Shown here: positions 9,465 through 19,533 of the stretch, piece after piece
Position numbering within the stretch: the stretch's first letter is position 1
Layout of the letters: every line of letters starts with the position of its first letter
NCBI GenBank assembly: GCA_947085425.1
Contig: CAMTWK010000018.1
Span: 28,463-92,462, forward strand
Source of the DNA: UKL13-2 sp947085425
Lineage (GTDB): Bacteria; Pseudomonadota; Gammaproteobacteria; Burkholderiales; Usitatibacteraceae
DNA: 64,000 nucleotides
Direction: 5' to 3'
The notes under the pieces: model-generated
What the model saw: the letters and a program-made list of their open reading frames with translations, nothing else
What the model was told of the DNA's origin: nothing
The model's database searches: none
Made by a program: the position numbers and the translations under genes

Positions 9465-9778
9465 TGATTACGCATCGTTTCGAATTATAAATTTTTGAAT
9501 GGCTGGTTGGTCATTGTTGGAAAAAAACGATATCGGTGGCAAAACCCGACCTGATCAACGCCCGCCCCCCCCCATGTCCCACATCTGATCCCGACACTAT
9601 CGCACAGGCCGGTGCCAGCGCTGTCAGCCAAATCAGGCGCGGCAGCGTTAGTTTGGACAAATCATCATATTAAAATTTACCGGCGCGCCAATTTTGCCCC
9701 GGATATTTTGCGCAATTGTTTTGGGTCCAAGGATTGGTCTGCTATTTTTATCAATGGTTCGACTCAAAATAAAATTTC
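9465..9778. other. Divergent intergenic region between DUF2062 and comEC
   Basis: No credible gene found. It should hold the promoters of both flanking genes. The AT-rich bases just upstream of each start are the likely promoter areas, but no convincing -35/-10 pair stands out. It contains a run of nine C at 9565-9573, flanked by further C-rich sequence. No terminator or tRNA was seen. Confidence 0.6.
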
Positions 9779-12202
9779 GTGCGCGCCTTTGTCCTCGGCC
9801 TGATTCTCGGCACCCTCAATTTACATACTCGTGCACTGCTGCCGCCGACCCCGGCATGGTGGCCGATTGTGATGGCGTTGTTGCTGGTGTTGACGGCGCT
9901 GGCCGCCATGCGTTTGCACGAAAAAATCGACCGCAGAACAATTTTATCGCAACTGGTGGCCATTCTTTGGTTGGGTGGCGGCCTGCTGGTCGGCTGGGGT
10001 TATGCCCAGCACCGCGCCGAAATTCGGCTGGCCGAAGAATTGCCGCGCGCCTGGGAGGGGCGCGATATCGAAGTCATAGCTGTCGTAAACAAACTGCCGA
10101 CTATCACCGAGCGCGGCACACGCTTTCAGGTTGAAGTTGAACAGGTGGTGACCGCCACCGCCGTTGTGCCGAAAAATATTTCTCTCAATTGGTACAACGA
10201 AACCAATCGTAAAACAGCTGAAGTGACCCTGCCGCCAACCCTCACACCGGGTGATCGTTGGCACCTGACGGTGCGTCTGCGCAGGCCACATGGCTCGGCC
10301 AACCCGCACGGATTTGATTTTGAGGCGTGGGCCTTGGAGCGCAATATCCGCGCCACCGGCTATATCCGCATCAAGGGTGTCAATGAAAAACAACGCGACG
10401 CGGCAACCGGCTTTATGATTTCGATCGATCAATTGCGAATGAAAATACGCAGTCGTATGCAGGCCGCGCTTGGTGAGCAACCATATGCGGGTGTGTTGGT
10501 CGCCTTGGCCATCGGTGAACAAAATGCCATTCCCGCCGCACAATGGAAAACATTTTGGCGTAGCGGCACCGGCCATTTGATGTCGATATCGGGTCTGCAC
10601 ATCACCATGGTGGCGGCGCTCATGTACTGGCTTGGATTTACCCTGTGGGCACGATTGCCGAGTTTGGCGGCGCGGTTGCCGGCGCAACGCGCAGCGGCGC
10701 TGGTGGGGGCCATTTCGGCGCTGACCTATTCACTCATTGCCGGATTTTCGGTGCCGACCCAGCGTACATTTTTTATGCTGTTGGCGGTCGCCATTGCGCT
10801 GTTTATCGGACGCGGTCTATCAGGCTCGCGAATTTTGGCTGCCGCATTGTTTGCGGTGGTGGTACTCGACCCGTGGTGTGTGTTGGCGCCGGGGTTCTGG
10901 TTGTCGTTTGGTGCGGTGGCGATGATCTTTTATGTCACCACCAATCGCCCCGGCAAATTAAATTTGTGGTCGGCGGCGGTGAAAACACAGGTGGCGGTCA
11001 CGCTCGGATTATTACCGATGACGCTGGCACTTTTCCAGGAGGTGTCGGTGGTTTCACCACTTGCCAACGCGGTTGCCATCCCGGTGGTGAGTTGGCTGGT
11101 GGTGCCGCTCACGTTGCTGGGCGCCATTCTGCCATTTGATTTTTTATTGAATCTGGCTCATTTTGTGCTGAGTTTTACCTACCTCCTACTCGATTGGCTG
11201 GCGAGGCTGCCCAACGCCGTATGGCAATCCCATGCGCCGCAAATCTGGACGGTGGTGCTGGCCATGACCGGTGTGGTGATGTTGTTATTGCCCCATGGCA
11301 TACACTTTCGCTGGGCCGGTTGGGTGGCGATGTTGCCGATGTTCCTGGTGTTGCCGCCGACACCCAAACCGGGTGAATTGTGGGTGACATTACTCGATGT
11401 CGGCCAGGGCTTGGCGACCGTGGTGCGCACCACAAATTACACCATGGTGTATGACACCGGCCCGAAGTGGAACCCGGATGCCGACTCGGGCAATCGCGTT
11501 GTGGTGCCGTATTTACGCGGGCAGGGTATTCGCAGCCTTGATGCACTGGTCATCACCCACGCCGATGAGGATCACTCCGGTGGTGCCCGCTCGATCATCG
11601 ATGCCCGTAATCCGAAGTGGGTCATGACCTCGGCCAATCCAAAAAGTGAATACCTGAAAAACGCCGCCGAAGTCATGCGCTGCGAAGTCGGCGACATCTG
11701 GCGCTGGGACGGGGTGGATTTTGATGTATTACACCCGACCACGCCGGCCTATGATGAAACACGCAAGTCCAACAATATCGGTTGTGTGATTAAAATTACC
11801 GCGCCCGGCGGTTCGGTTTTGATGACGGCAGATGTTGAAAAATCGGTCGAAGCCGAGATGATCGGCCGTGCCGGCGACGAACTTAAGGCGGATGTGTTGA
11901 TTGTTCCGCACCACGGCAGCAAAACGTCATCCACCGACCTGTTTATTGACGCGGTGAACCCCAAGCTGGCGTTGATTCCGGTGGGCTATCGGAATCGCTT
12001 TCGTCATCCCCATCCGGATGTGATGGCTCGGTTTACCTCCCGCAACATCGCCGTTCGCCGCACCGATTGGGACGGCGCCATCACATTGAAATTTGCCACC
12101 GACGCCAACGGCAGTCCTGTCGTGACGACACACCGGCAAACGTTTAAACGTTATTGGACCAATGTGCCTGAGCAGTTACTGCCGGATGAGAAAGTCGAAT
12201 AG
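9779..12202 (+). CDS. comEC: DNA internalization competence channel protein ComEC/Rec2
   Basis: Inner-membrane channel that takes up single-stranded DNA during natural transformation. The 807 residues are full length and in the usual order: an N-terminal DUF4131 region with membrane helices and an OB-like periplasmic part, the central Competence domain with many helices (GTGHLMSISGLHITMVAA is the family hallmark, about residues 260-275), and a C-terminal metallo-beta-lactamase domain with LDVGQGLATVV, THADEDHSGG and VPHHGSKTSS. The HxDxDH-type metal ligands are kept, so the nuclease-like domain is probably active. The start is GTG at 9779. Confidence 0.95.
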   Translation: MRAFVLGLILGTLNLHTRALLPPTPAWWPIVMALLLVLTALAAMRLHEKIDRRTILSQLVAILWLGGGLLVGWGYAQHRAEIRLAEELPRAWEGRDIEVIAVVNKLPTITERGTRFQVEVEQVVTATAVVPKNISLNWYNETNRKTAEVTLPPTLTPGDRWHLTVRLRRPHGSANPHGFDFEAWALERNIRATGYIRIKGVNEKQRDAATGFMISIDQLRMKIRSRMQAALGEQPYAGVLVALAIGEQNAIPAAQWKTFWRSGTGHLMSISGLHITMVAALMYWLGFTLWARLPSLAARLPAQRAAALVGAISALTYSLIAGFSVPTQRTFFMLLAVAIALFIGRGLSGSRILAAALFAVVVLDPWCVLAPGFWLSFGAVAMIFYVTTNRPGKLNLWSAAVKTQVAVTLGLLPMTLALFQEVSVVSPLANAVAIPVVSWLVVPLTLLGAILPFDFLLNLAHFVLSFTYLLLDWLARLPNAVWQSHAPQIWTVVLAMTGVVMLLLPHGIHFRWAGWVAMLPMFLVLPPTPKPGELWVTLLDVGQGLATVVRTTNYTMVYDTGPKWNPDADSGNRVVVPYLRGQGIRSLDALVITHADEDHSGGARSIIDARNPKWVMTSANPKSEYLKNAAEVMRCEVGDIWRWDGVDFDVLHPTTPAYDETRKSNNIGCVIKITAPGGSVLMTADVEKSVEAEMIGRAGDELKADVLIVPHHGSKTSSTDLFIDAVNPKLALIPVGYRNRFRHPHPDVMARFTSRNIAVRRTDWDGAITLKFATDANGSPVVTTHRQTFKRYWTNVPEQLLPDEKVE

Positions 12203-12336
12203 GGGCGGCTTGTCTCAGCGACTTGCTCAAAAGCTCTCGTGTTATTGGCGATTCTGTTTTTTGTCGGCTGCCGGGCGATGCTCATGCTTTGGGCGCGTAA
12301 AATGATTCTATTCGCCACCCGAAAAGGATCATCGCC

Positions 12337-13356
12337 ATGGATTTATCCAAATTTCCACGTCGCCGTTACACGCCGTTTGCCACACCCATTGAGTTCTTGC
12401 CAAACCTGACCAAAGCGCTTGGGGGCCCGAATATTTATATCAAACGCGATGACATGTTGGGACTCTTTCCCGGTGGCAACAAAACACGCAAGCTGGAATT
12501 TTTGGTGGCCGACGCGTTGGCGCAGGGCGCGGACACGCTCATCACCTGTGGCGCACCACAATCCAACCATTGCCGAATCACCCTCGCGGCGGCCGCCAAG
12601 GAAGGCTTGAAGTGTCGTTTTGTGATTGAAGAGCGCATCGCCAATAGTTACGACGAAAACGCCAACGGCAATCATTTTATGTTTCGTTTGATGGGCGTGG
12701 AGGACATCACCGTGGTGCCGGCCGGCAGCAATATGCTGGAAGCCATGCAAAAAATCGCCAATGATCTGGCGGCGAAAGGTCGCAAGGGTTACATCGTGCC
12801 CGGTGGTGGCTCCAACGCCATTGGCGCACTCGGTTACGTGGCCTGTGTGCAGGAAATACTCGCGCAAATGTTTGAAGCAGCCTTGCGCATCGACCATATC
12901 GTGGTCGGCTCCGGCAGCTCCGGCACCCATGCTGGTGTCATCACCGGGCTATTTGGCTGCAATGCACACATTCCGGTGATGGGCATCGGCGTCAGCCGTG
13001 ACCCGGAGAATCAGGAGCCGCTGGTTTATAAAGAAGCACAGGCGACCGCAAAATTATTGGGCTTGCGTGGTGAGGTACCGCGTGAATTGGTGAAAACCGA
13101 TGGCGGCTACTGGCGGCCGAAATATTCCCTGCCGAATCAGCGCACCGTCGAAGCCATCCAATTGCTCGCCCGACTCGAAGGCATCCCGCTCGATCTCACC
13201 TACACCGGCAAAATCATGGCGGGGCTGATTGGCCTCGTCCGCCAGGGTGCCTACCAAAAAAATGAAAACGTGCTGTTTATCCACACCGGTGGCATGCCGT
13301 CGTTGTTTGCCACCACCGATGTGGTATTGGGCAGAGTCGCGGTTGTCGACGAATAA
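12337..13356 (+). CDS. PLP-dependent D-cysteine desulfhydrase / L-cysteate sulfo-lyase family enzyme
   Basis: Member of the ACC-deaminase/D-cysteine desulfhydrase group of fold-type II PLP enzymes. The pyridoxal lysine lies in PGGNKTRKLEF (about residue 51), SNH (QSNHCR) follows, and the PGGGSNAIGALGYV loop binds the cofactor phosphate. The members release ammonia and pyruvate together with sulfide (DcyD) or sulfite (CuyA); the starting motif FPRRRYTPFATPIE occurs in both groups and I cannot separate them by eye. The ATG follows a good AAAAGGA ribosome site at 12324-12330. It appears monocistronic. Confidence 0.8.
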   Translation: MDLSKFPRRRYTPFATPIEFLPNLTKALGGPNIYIKRDDMLGLFPGGNKTRKLEFLVADALAQGADTLITCGAPQSNHCRITLAAAAKEGLKCRFVIEERIANSYDENANGNHFMFRLMGVEDITVVPAGSNMLEAMQKIANDLAAKGRKGYIVPGGGSNAIGALGYVACVQEILAQMFEAALRIDHIVVGSGSSGTHAGVITGLFGCNAHIPVMGIGVSRDPENQEPLVYKEAQATAKLLGLRGEVPRELVKTDGGYWRPKYSLPNQRTVEAIQLLARLEGIPLDLTYTGKIMAGLIGLVRQGAYQKNENVLFIHTGGMPSLFATTDVVLGRVAVVDE

Positions 13357-13525
13357 AATTGGTCGTGTTGACTTGTGATTTGGAACGATTGCGTGACAAG
13401 TCTCATCCGGTTGATTGCGGGATCAGCGGCATATCCAGGATTGAGGCGGACGATACTTCCCGTCGCACGATCAATCCGTGCTCGGTCGGAGTGACCTATT
13501 CGCAAGGTTAATCGGGCTGGCTATT

Positions 13526-13557
13526 GTTTGCCAGTTTGCCAGTTTGCCTGTTTACCC
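13526..13557. repeat. Short tandem repeat, 8-bp unit
   Basis: Two perfect GTTTGCCA units followed by two imperfect ones (GTTTGCCT, GTTTACCC) lie in the gap between the PLP enzyme and the convergent SGNH hydrolase. It is non-coding, and small enough to be chance or slippage. Confidence 0.7.
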
Positions 13558-13567
13558 AATTGCGCGA

Positions 13568-14410
13568 TTACGCCCCCGCCAAAATCCCGTTCAACAGCGG
13601 ATTTACCAACTGCGCGGTGATTTTTCGATAACCCGCCACCGTTGGATGGATTTCATCCTCCCAATCGCCGGAGCGGCCGCTGTCGTTGGCGTTGGCCGGG
13701 GTGAGCATGCCCTGGGTCAGCAGGACGTGAAAGCCATCAATGTGTTTACCGGACGTTGGCTCAGCCAAGGTCGTGAGGCGTGCCAGCCAACGGATTAAAA
13801 GTTCGTTGACGAGATTTTTTTGCACGTTTTTGTCGGTGACATCTTTTGCCATCAGGCGCGGATAAACCCACGGCCCGGCAATTTTTCCTTTCACCGGCGC
13901 ATTGCGGGGAACCACAAAATCGTAGGTGTGAATAAAAATCCGGGTGCTGGCGTTGCGGCTGGAGGTGCTGCGTGCATCACAAAATGCCCGCAAATATTTT
14001 TCGACCTTGTCAAATGCGTTCTCGACCGCCGGGTTGGACAGTCTGGCGTTATTGCCGGTGGAGGTGAGTAATTCGCCGATATTGCCGATGACGTCGTTGC
14101 CGCCCGCGCTGAGCAAAATGGCTTGGTAGGAATACAGATCGAGATACTGCGCCACCGCCGCGATGCGATGCGGTGCAAACATGTCGTCGGCCTTGTCGCC
14201 TGACCACGAGTGATCGAGCATGCGGGTGCGTTGTGTCAGGTCGATTTGTTCGAGCATATTGCCGCGTGCCGGATAAAACTTGTTGAACCAACTGTCGCCT
14301 TCGGCCAGAAACATCGGGTCGGACGTTGCAAACGGATCGGTTTGGGTCAGCCAATTGTCGAAGTCACTCGCCGAAGTGGCGCTGATGGTGTGCTGGATGG
14401 GTTTTGGCAT
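13568..14410 (-). CDS. SGNH/GDSL-type hydrolase
   Basis: Predicted serine esterase or lipase of the SGNH fold. The four blocks are readable: AEGDSW with the nucleophile Ser40, an oxyanion-hole Gly in the HSWSGDKADD region, GGND at residues 103-106, and the catalytic Asp/His in DEIHP (252-255). There is no signal peptide, so it is probably cytoplasmic. The substrate is unknown. It lies 41 bases downstream of the patatin gene on the same strand, so a shared lipid-related role is plausible but unproven. Confidence 0.85.
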   Translation of the reverse strand: MPKPIQHTISATSASDFDNWLTQTDPFATSDPMFLAEGDSWFNKFYPARGNMLEQIDLTQRTRMLDHSWSGDKADDMFAPHRIAAVAQYLDLYSYQAILLSAGGNDVIGNIGELLTSTGNNARLSNPAVENAFDKVEKYLRAFCDARSTSSRNASTRIFIHTYDFVVPRNAPVKGKIAGPWVYPRLMAKDVTDKNVQKNLVNELLIRWLARLTTLAEPTSGKHIDGFHVLLTQGMLTPANANDSGRSGDWEDEIHPTVAGYRKITAQLVNPLLNGILAGA

Positions 14411-14451
14411 AACAGTGTCCTTGGCGGATCCGCGGGGGATTTATAAATTGA

Positions 14452-17052
14452 TCACGATGGAAAAATACGCGAGCCGATCATTGCGCCGAGCTTGCGATAA
14501 CTTTCCCACTGCGCTTCATCAAAAAATTGATCAAAGGTGGTTTGCTGCGGAAAGTCGGGGTTTTTGGTTTGATATTCAAACAGGTCAAGTGGGGCATCCA
14601 GAATCAATCGCGGTTTGAGCATCAACACAAAACATTCAGTCGGCTGATTGGTGTCATTGCTGGCAAAGGTGACACGATAAAGCAGGGCGCATTGGTTGTT
14701 TTTGCCTTGAGGTTTTTCCGCCAACTCATCTTCGTCACCCGCGAAGTACCGACCAATTTCCGCCGCGCGTGCGGCCAACACCGGTGCCTTTTCAGGTGAA
14801 ATCAATTCAAATTCGGCACCAAAATCGATGCGTGCCAGTCGCATCAGATTGGCGCTGTCTTCATAAGTGTAATTTGGGTCGGCACCGCAGTCGCAGCAAA
14901 CAATAAAACCAACGCGACGGCGCAATAACTCCAACACACCGGTGTTTTCATAGTGGCCGCCGTCACTCAAATACCAATGTGAATCATCCTGACCGACAAA
15001 ATGCGCGCGAAATTCGCGATCAAGAAAGGTTTGGTTGCGCCACATTGGCCAAACATATTGGCGTGAAGGTTGCCCTGAATCCCACCACCAGCCGAGCCGG
15101 ATATTGGCCAGACCAAACACCAGCGCCGTTCCCAGCCCCGTGCCGCGGCCAATGCCGGTACTAAAGGCTGCGCCGGAGATGCCGATCCACTGCCCGATGG
15201 TGAGTTCCGCGCCCATTTGCTGATGTGGCTTGCCGTCAACGGCGTGTTGCCACGGCACACCGTTCACCAGCACACCCGCCGGGGTGATCGCCATGGGAAT
15301 TCCCTGCCGGTCACGCTGCGTGAGTTGATCACCACTGCCGGTGGTGGCGTTGATGGTGACGTTGATGATGTGCGCCGGTCCCTGATGGTTATTGGTGTAA
15401 TAGGCGCTGCGGGAAAAATCATCATAGACGTGCGGCTCGGTGACTCGTTGCGCGGCGGCATTCTCATTAAATCGGCGCTCGTTAGACGCGCCCAGATAGG
15501 CGCGGGTGATACGGGCGCTGTACATGGTCTGCAAACTGGAAAGATTGATAAAACCCAAAAAATAACCGGCGGCCATGGTGCCGATCAAACAAAACAAGAG
15601 CAGCGCCAGATGATAGTGACGTTGGGCATCTTGAATGGCACCGGTGATGAGAACGCCATCACTGCCGCCAACCGGTAATCTCCCCTGAAAAAACACCGTG
15701 GTGGCAACCAGTTGCCAGGCCACCAGCAACATCAACAGCAGCGGAATACCAATCGCCGCCAACAAAACATTCATCGGTAATTTTGATAACCAACCCTGTT
15801 TGCCGGGCTGCGCCAACATGGGTGCGAATTGACGCAGCGCGGAAACCAATGCCAAAACAGCCACCGCCAGACTCATGACCGTGACAGATTTGGATTCGAC
15901 GGTCAGCACCCAAAGATATAACGTTTGGCCGGCGGATTCAATCATCGCCACACCCAACAAACCAAGCGTCACAATCAACGCACGACTGAGACCGCGGGTG
16001 ATTTTTGCCCGAAAGATGCGGTGGGTGGCACCATAAACCAGTTTGAAAATAACAAACACCACCAGAGCCAAAAACAATATGGCGATGAACAGCACAATCC
16101 CCAACCCGACACCGTGGCCGAAAGGCGACTTAAAACCTACCGCGATATTTGGATCGATCACCGCCAATGCAACCACTGCTGCAATCAATAACCCCACTGC
16201 CACCACAAATGGTGCGGTCAGAAACGGAATGTTGAACCATGATTTTTCTTGATCAAACCAATACGCCGTACCAAACGGCAATAACACCAACGCGATCCAG
16301 ATGGCGGTGATGCCAAACCACGGACTTAACCAAAGACTGCCGTGACAATGGGTGCAGTTTGATTGGGTGGCCAGCTCCATACCGCTTGCAATATTGCCCA
16401 ACCATTCCGGACCCATGGTAATGGTTCCGTATCGGAACAGAAACAAACCTAAAAATATTGTCAATAGGGTAACGCCGATAACGTAATGAACCGCACAAAG
16501 ATTGCGAATCGTGATCGCTGCGTCGTAAATCAGATCGCCGGTGTTGCTGGGGGCGAGATATCGTCCATTCTCCCGCAACCATCGCAGCGGGCGATCCGGC
16601 GCGGTGTTGGCGTCGGGCTCGCCCATGCGGCCGGGCGGGTCGGTGGCGAGTGCGGCATAGGCGGCCGTCGCTTTGTCTTCAGGGCTGCTGGACTCACCAT
16701 GACGGGGCCGAAACATCGCCGAATAAAAACATCCGGTATATCCGCCGCCACTCACCGTCGACAAATAATCAAAACGCGCCAGCAGCGGTTTGTCGGCTGA
16801 AGCTGCATGGCCGGCTTCACCAGACAGGGAAATTTTCGCCTTCGCCAAAGCCTGTAATACCCCCAGACAAAAAGTAGCGCTGCGGATGCCACCGCCGGAA
16901 AGTGCCAATCCCCATAACGGCGTACTTTTGGAATCGGCCGCTGCCAATGTGGCGGTGCTGGAGCGGCGGTGTGTAATGGCCACACGTTCCTGCTCGTGCA
17001 ACCAGATAAATTCTTGGGCGCTGGTGCCGGTTGGCTTCAATTCGTTGACCAT
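14452..17052 (-). CDS. Patatin-like phospholipase with a multi-helix membrane region
   Basis: An 866-residue protein. The N-terminal patatin half carries the glycine-rich oxyanion motif SGGGIRSATF (about residues 52-61) and a nucleophile elbow in the form TVSGGGYTG (Ser near 101), with Thr instead of the first Gly of GxSxG. A long middle part has about eight hydrophobic helices (roughly 185-500). The C-terminal part completes the active site with the Asp in LSDGGHYENTGV. The membrane insert inside the hydrolase domain suggests it acts at the inner membrane. The start is the ATG at 17052, which follows a GGAG site; an upstream GTG has none. Divergent from relA. Confidence 0.85.
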   Translation of the reverse strand: MVNELKPTGTSAQEFIWLHEQERVAITHRRSSTATLAAADSKSTPLWGLALSGGGIRSATFCLGVLQALAKAKISLSGEAGHAASADKPLLARFDYLSTVSGGGYTGCFYSAMFRPRHGESSSPEDKATAAYAALATDPPGRMGEPDANTAPDRPLRWLRENGRYLAPSNTGDLIYDAAITIRNLCAVHYVIGVTLLTIFLGLFLFRYGTITMGPEWLGNIASGMELATQSNCTHCHGSLWLSPWFGITAIWIALVLLPFGTAYWFDQEKSWFNIPFLTAPFVVAVGLLIAAVVALAVIDPNIAVGFKSPFGHGVGLGIVLFIAILFLALVVFVIFKLVYGATHRIFRAKITRGLSRALIVTLGLLGVAMIESAGQTLYLWVLTVESKSVTVMSLAVAVLALVSALRQFAPMLAQPGKQGWLSKLPMNVLLAAIGIPLLLMLLVAWQLVATTVFFQGRLPVGGSDGVLITGAIQDAQRHYHLALLLFCLIGTMAAGYFLGFINLSSLQTMYSARITRAYLGASNERRFNENAAAQRVTEPHVYDDFSRSAYYTNNHQGPAHIINVTINATTGSGDQLTQRDRQGIPMAITPAGVLVNGVPWQHAVDGKPHQQMGAELTIGQWIGISGAAFSTGIGRGTGLGTALVFGLANIRLGWWWDSGQPSRQYVWPMWRNQTFLDREFRAHFVGQDDSHWYLSDGGHYENTGVLELLRRRVGFIVCCDCGADPNYTYEDSANLMRLARIDFGAEFELISPEKAPVLAARAAEIGRYFAGDEDELAEKPQGKNNQCALLYRVTFASNDTNQPTECFVLMLKPRLILDAPLDLFEYQTKNPDFPQQTTFDQFFDEAQWESYRKLGAMIGSRIFPS

Positions 17053-17292
17053 GGCTGTCTCCGCTTTTATTTGACTTTTTGACGGGTTATTGAGTTGCAC
17101 AGGATAGGCGCGCTGCCCGGTAACGTCAATAACATACGAGCCATATCCAATAAAAATAACTGCCTTTTGTTAAGCTTTGTCCTAGTCATTAAATGTTGCG
17201 CGGAAACGGCGTGAAATCGGCTCGGATTAGGGCAGTTCAAGGCAATTTTGAGCCATCGGGGCCATTTGTCATTGCTGCTTTAAAATAGACCG

Positions 17293-19497
17293 GTGCACAC
17301 CAAAAAAGACATAGCCGGCTCGGAAATGGACCTGGAAACGGTTGCTGTGCGGCTGGTCGAGCGTGTAAGCGGGTATTTTCCTGAAAATGCCGCTATTCGA
17401 GTCCACAAGGCGCTAAAACTAGTCACCTCCTCATCAAAAGCGGCCGAACGTCCGCAAATTGTGCTGCGCGCCCTGGATGTGGCCGGTGTGTTATTGGATA
17501 TTCAGGTGGATGACGACACGCTGATTGCCGCCATTCTTGGCCTAACCACAGCCGAAAAAGACCGTGACTACGCGGTCTTGACCAGCGCGTTTGGGGAAGA
17601 CGTCATTACTTTGATGCGTGGGCTGGCGCGCGCTGGAAAAATTGAAACGTTAACCGGCCGCGCCAATGACGCCGCCGCAATCGAATTGTTGCGAAAGATG
17701 TTGTTGGCGATGGCCGATGACGTGCGGGTTATCTTGATCAAACTGGCCGAGCGGGCGGTTTATTTGCGCACCATCACCAAAGCCGACAGCGTGGTGCAAC
17801 ACGCGGCGGCATTGATGACACGCAACCTGTTCGCGCCGCTGGCCAACCGCTTGGGCGTTTTTGAGTTGAAGTGGGAGTTGGAAGATCTCAGCTTTCGTTT
17901 TCTCGAGCCGGTCTTGTATAAAAAAATTGCCGGCTACCTGGATGGTAAACGCCCGGAACGCGAACAATATGTTGCCGATGTGGTGCGTAAATTAAGAACC
18001 GATCTGGCCGCGCTGGGCATTGTTGGTGAAATAGCCGGGCGACCCAAACATATTTGGTCGATCCATCGCAAGATGCAATCCAAACAGCTGCCGTTTGAAA
18101 AAGTTTATGACGTGCGCGCCGTGCGGGTAATTGTGGAGAGCGTGGCCGATTGTTATGCGGTACTGGGTTTTATACACGACCAGTGGCAACCGATTGCCGG
18201 TGAATTTGACAACTATATTGCGCAACCCAAGGCGAACAATTACCAATCGCTGCATTCCGCGGTGATTGATGCCGATGGCAAAACATTAGAAGTGCAAATC
18301 CGAACCCGCGCCATGCATTTGGCGTCGGAACACGGCATGGCGGCGCATTGGCGCTATAAAGAAGGCGCGAATCAAAAAGCGGCAAAATCCGCCGCAGAAA
18401 AAAAGTTTGAATCAAAAATTGCCTGGTTGCGTCAAGTGCTGGAGTGGAATCGCGAATTGGTGACCGACTCCGGCTTCTCGGACGCGGTCAAGGAAGGGCT
18501 TTTTAACGACACCGTTTATGTGTTTACCCCACAGGGGCGGGTGATTGATTTGCCGGCCGGATCAACACCGATTGATTTTGCCTACCATGTGCATACCGAC
18601 CTCGGCCACCGTTGCCGGGGCGCAAAAATTGACGGCCATATCGTGCCGTTGTCGACCAAATTGGCGAATGCACAGGTGGTCGAAATTCTGGCCGCTAAAC
18701 AAGGCGGGCCGTCACGCGATTGGCTTAATCCGCAACTCGGTTTTTTGATGAGCCATCGCGGTCAGTCAAAAGCCAAGGCATGGTTTCGCCAGGAATTTTT
18801 TGAAGTCGATAAAGCGCACGGCCGGCAGACCTTGGAAAAGGAAGTGGCCAAGGCGGGTGCCAATGCACTGGCGCTGGAGAAAATCGCCACCCATTTGGCG
18901 CAGCGTGATCTGGATGAATTTTGTGCGGCCATCGGTCGTAATGAAATCACGCCGCACCAGATTGAGGTGGCGATTCGGGAGTTGACCGCGCCGGTGGCGG
19001 CGGTGGCCGAAGCGCCGCTGTTCCAGCCGGTCAAATCGACACAAGCAACCACCAGCCATGCCGGGGTACTGGTATTGGGATTGAACAATATTCAAACCAT
19101 GGTCGCCAAGTGTTGCAAGCCGCTGCCGATGGATCCGATTGTTGGTTTTGTCACCAAAAATCGTGGTGTGATGGTGCATCGCATGGATTGCCACAACATC
19201 ACTGGTTTGTCCGTTGATCAGCGCGACCGGCTGATGCAGGCGACTTGGGGGGACACCGGAGACCAGCCTTTCTCCGCCGATATTGAAGTGGCGGCGGTGG
19301 ACCGGCAAGGGCTGCTGCGCGATATATCCGAAGCGCTGTCGCATGAGCGCATCAACGTGCTTGGCGTCAATACCTTGTCCCGTGGCAATCTCGCCTCCAT
19401 GCGTTTTACCGTTGAAGTGCGCGGTGCCGAACAAATGGTACGGATGATGCGCGCCGTCAACGCGGTACCAGGTGTCGAGGGAGTCACCCGCCGCTAA
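17293..19497 (+). CDS. relA: (p)ppGpp synthetase RelA (GTP pyrophosphokinase)
   Basis: Makes the stringent-response alarmone from ATP and GTP/GDP on stalled ribosomes. Domain order over 734 residues: an N-terminal HD-like domain whose hydrolase motif is lost (AAILGLTT where SpoT has the HD residues), the synthetase domain with NYQSLHSAV (about 320), a TGS domain (DTVYVFTPQGRVIDLPAGST, about 420-480), a helical/zinc-finger region with the CCKPLP motif, and a C-terminal ACT domain. The degenerate HD makes it RelA and not SpoT. The start is GTG at 17293; an ATG at 17326 is an alternative. Confidence 0.93.
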   Translation: MHTKKDIAGSEMDLETVAVRLVERVSGYFPENAAIRVHKALKLVTSSSKAAERPQIVLRALDVAGVLLDIQVDDDTLIAAILGLTTAEKDRDYAVLTSAFGEDVITLMRGLARAGKIETLTGRANDAAAIELLRKMLLAMADDVRVILIKLAERAVYLRTITKADSVVQHAAALMTRNLFAPLANRLGVFELKWELEDLSFRFLEPVLYKKIAGYLDGKRPEREQYVADVVRKLRTDLAALGIVGEIAGRPKHIWSIHRKMQSKQLPFEKVYDVRAVRVIVESVADCYAVLGFIHDQWQPIAGEFDNYIAQPKANNYQSLHSAVIDADGKTLEVQIRTRAMHLASEHGMAAHWRYKEGANQKAAKSAAEKKFESKIAWLRQVLEWNRELVTDSGFSDAVKEGLFNDTVYVFTPQGRVIDLPAGSTPIDFAYHVHTDLGHRCRGAKIDGHIVPLSTKLANAQVVEILAAKQGGPSRDWLNPQLGFLMSHRGQSKAKAWFRQEFFEVDKAHGRQTLEKEVAKAGANALALEKIATHLAQRDLDEFCAAIGRNEITPHQIEVAIRELTAPVAAVAEAPLFQPVKSTQATTSHAGVLVLGLNNIQTMVAKCCKPLPMDPIVGFVTKNRGVMVHRMDCHNITGLSVDQRDRLMQATWGDTGDQPFSADIEVAAVDRQGLLRDISEALSHERINVLGVNTLSRGNLASMRFTVEVRGAEQMVRMMRAVNAVPGVEGVTRR

Positions 19498-19533
19498 CTT
19501 GCAAATTTCAAGGGGGGCGCGTTCGCTGCGTGG

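Noticed and set aside
9944..10687. 247-codon minus-strand open frame inside comEC
   Set aside because: Shadow of comEC: the plus strand carries clear ComEC motifs over the same bases, and the reverse translation is His/Arg/Gln-rich without family features.
18766..19434. 222-codon minus-strand frame inside relA
   Set aside because: It overlaps the TGS-to-ACT part of RelA, which is well conserved; the antisense frame has no domain.
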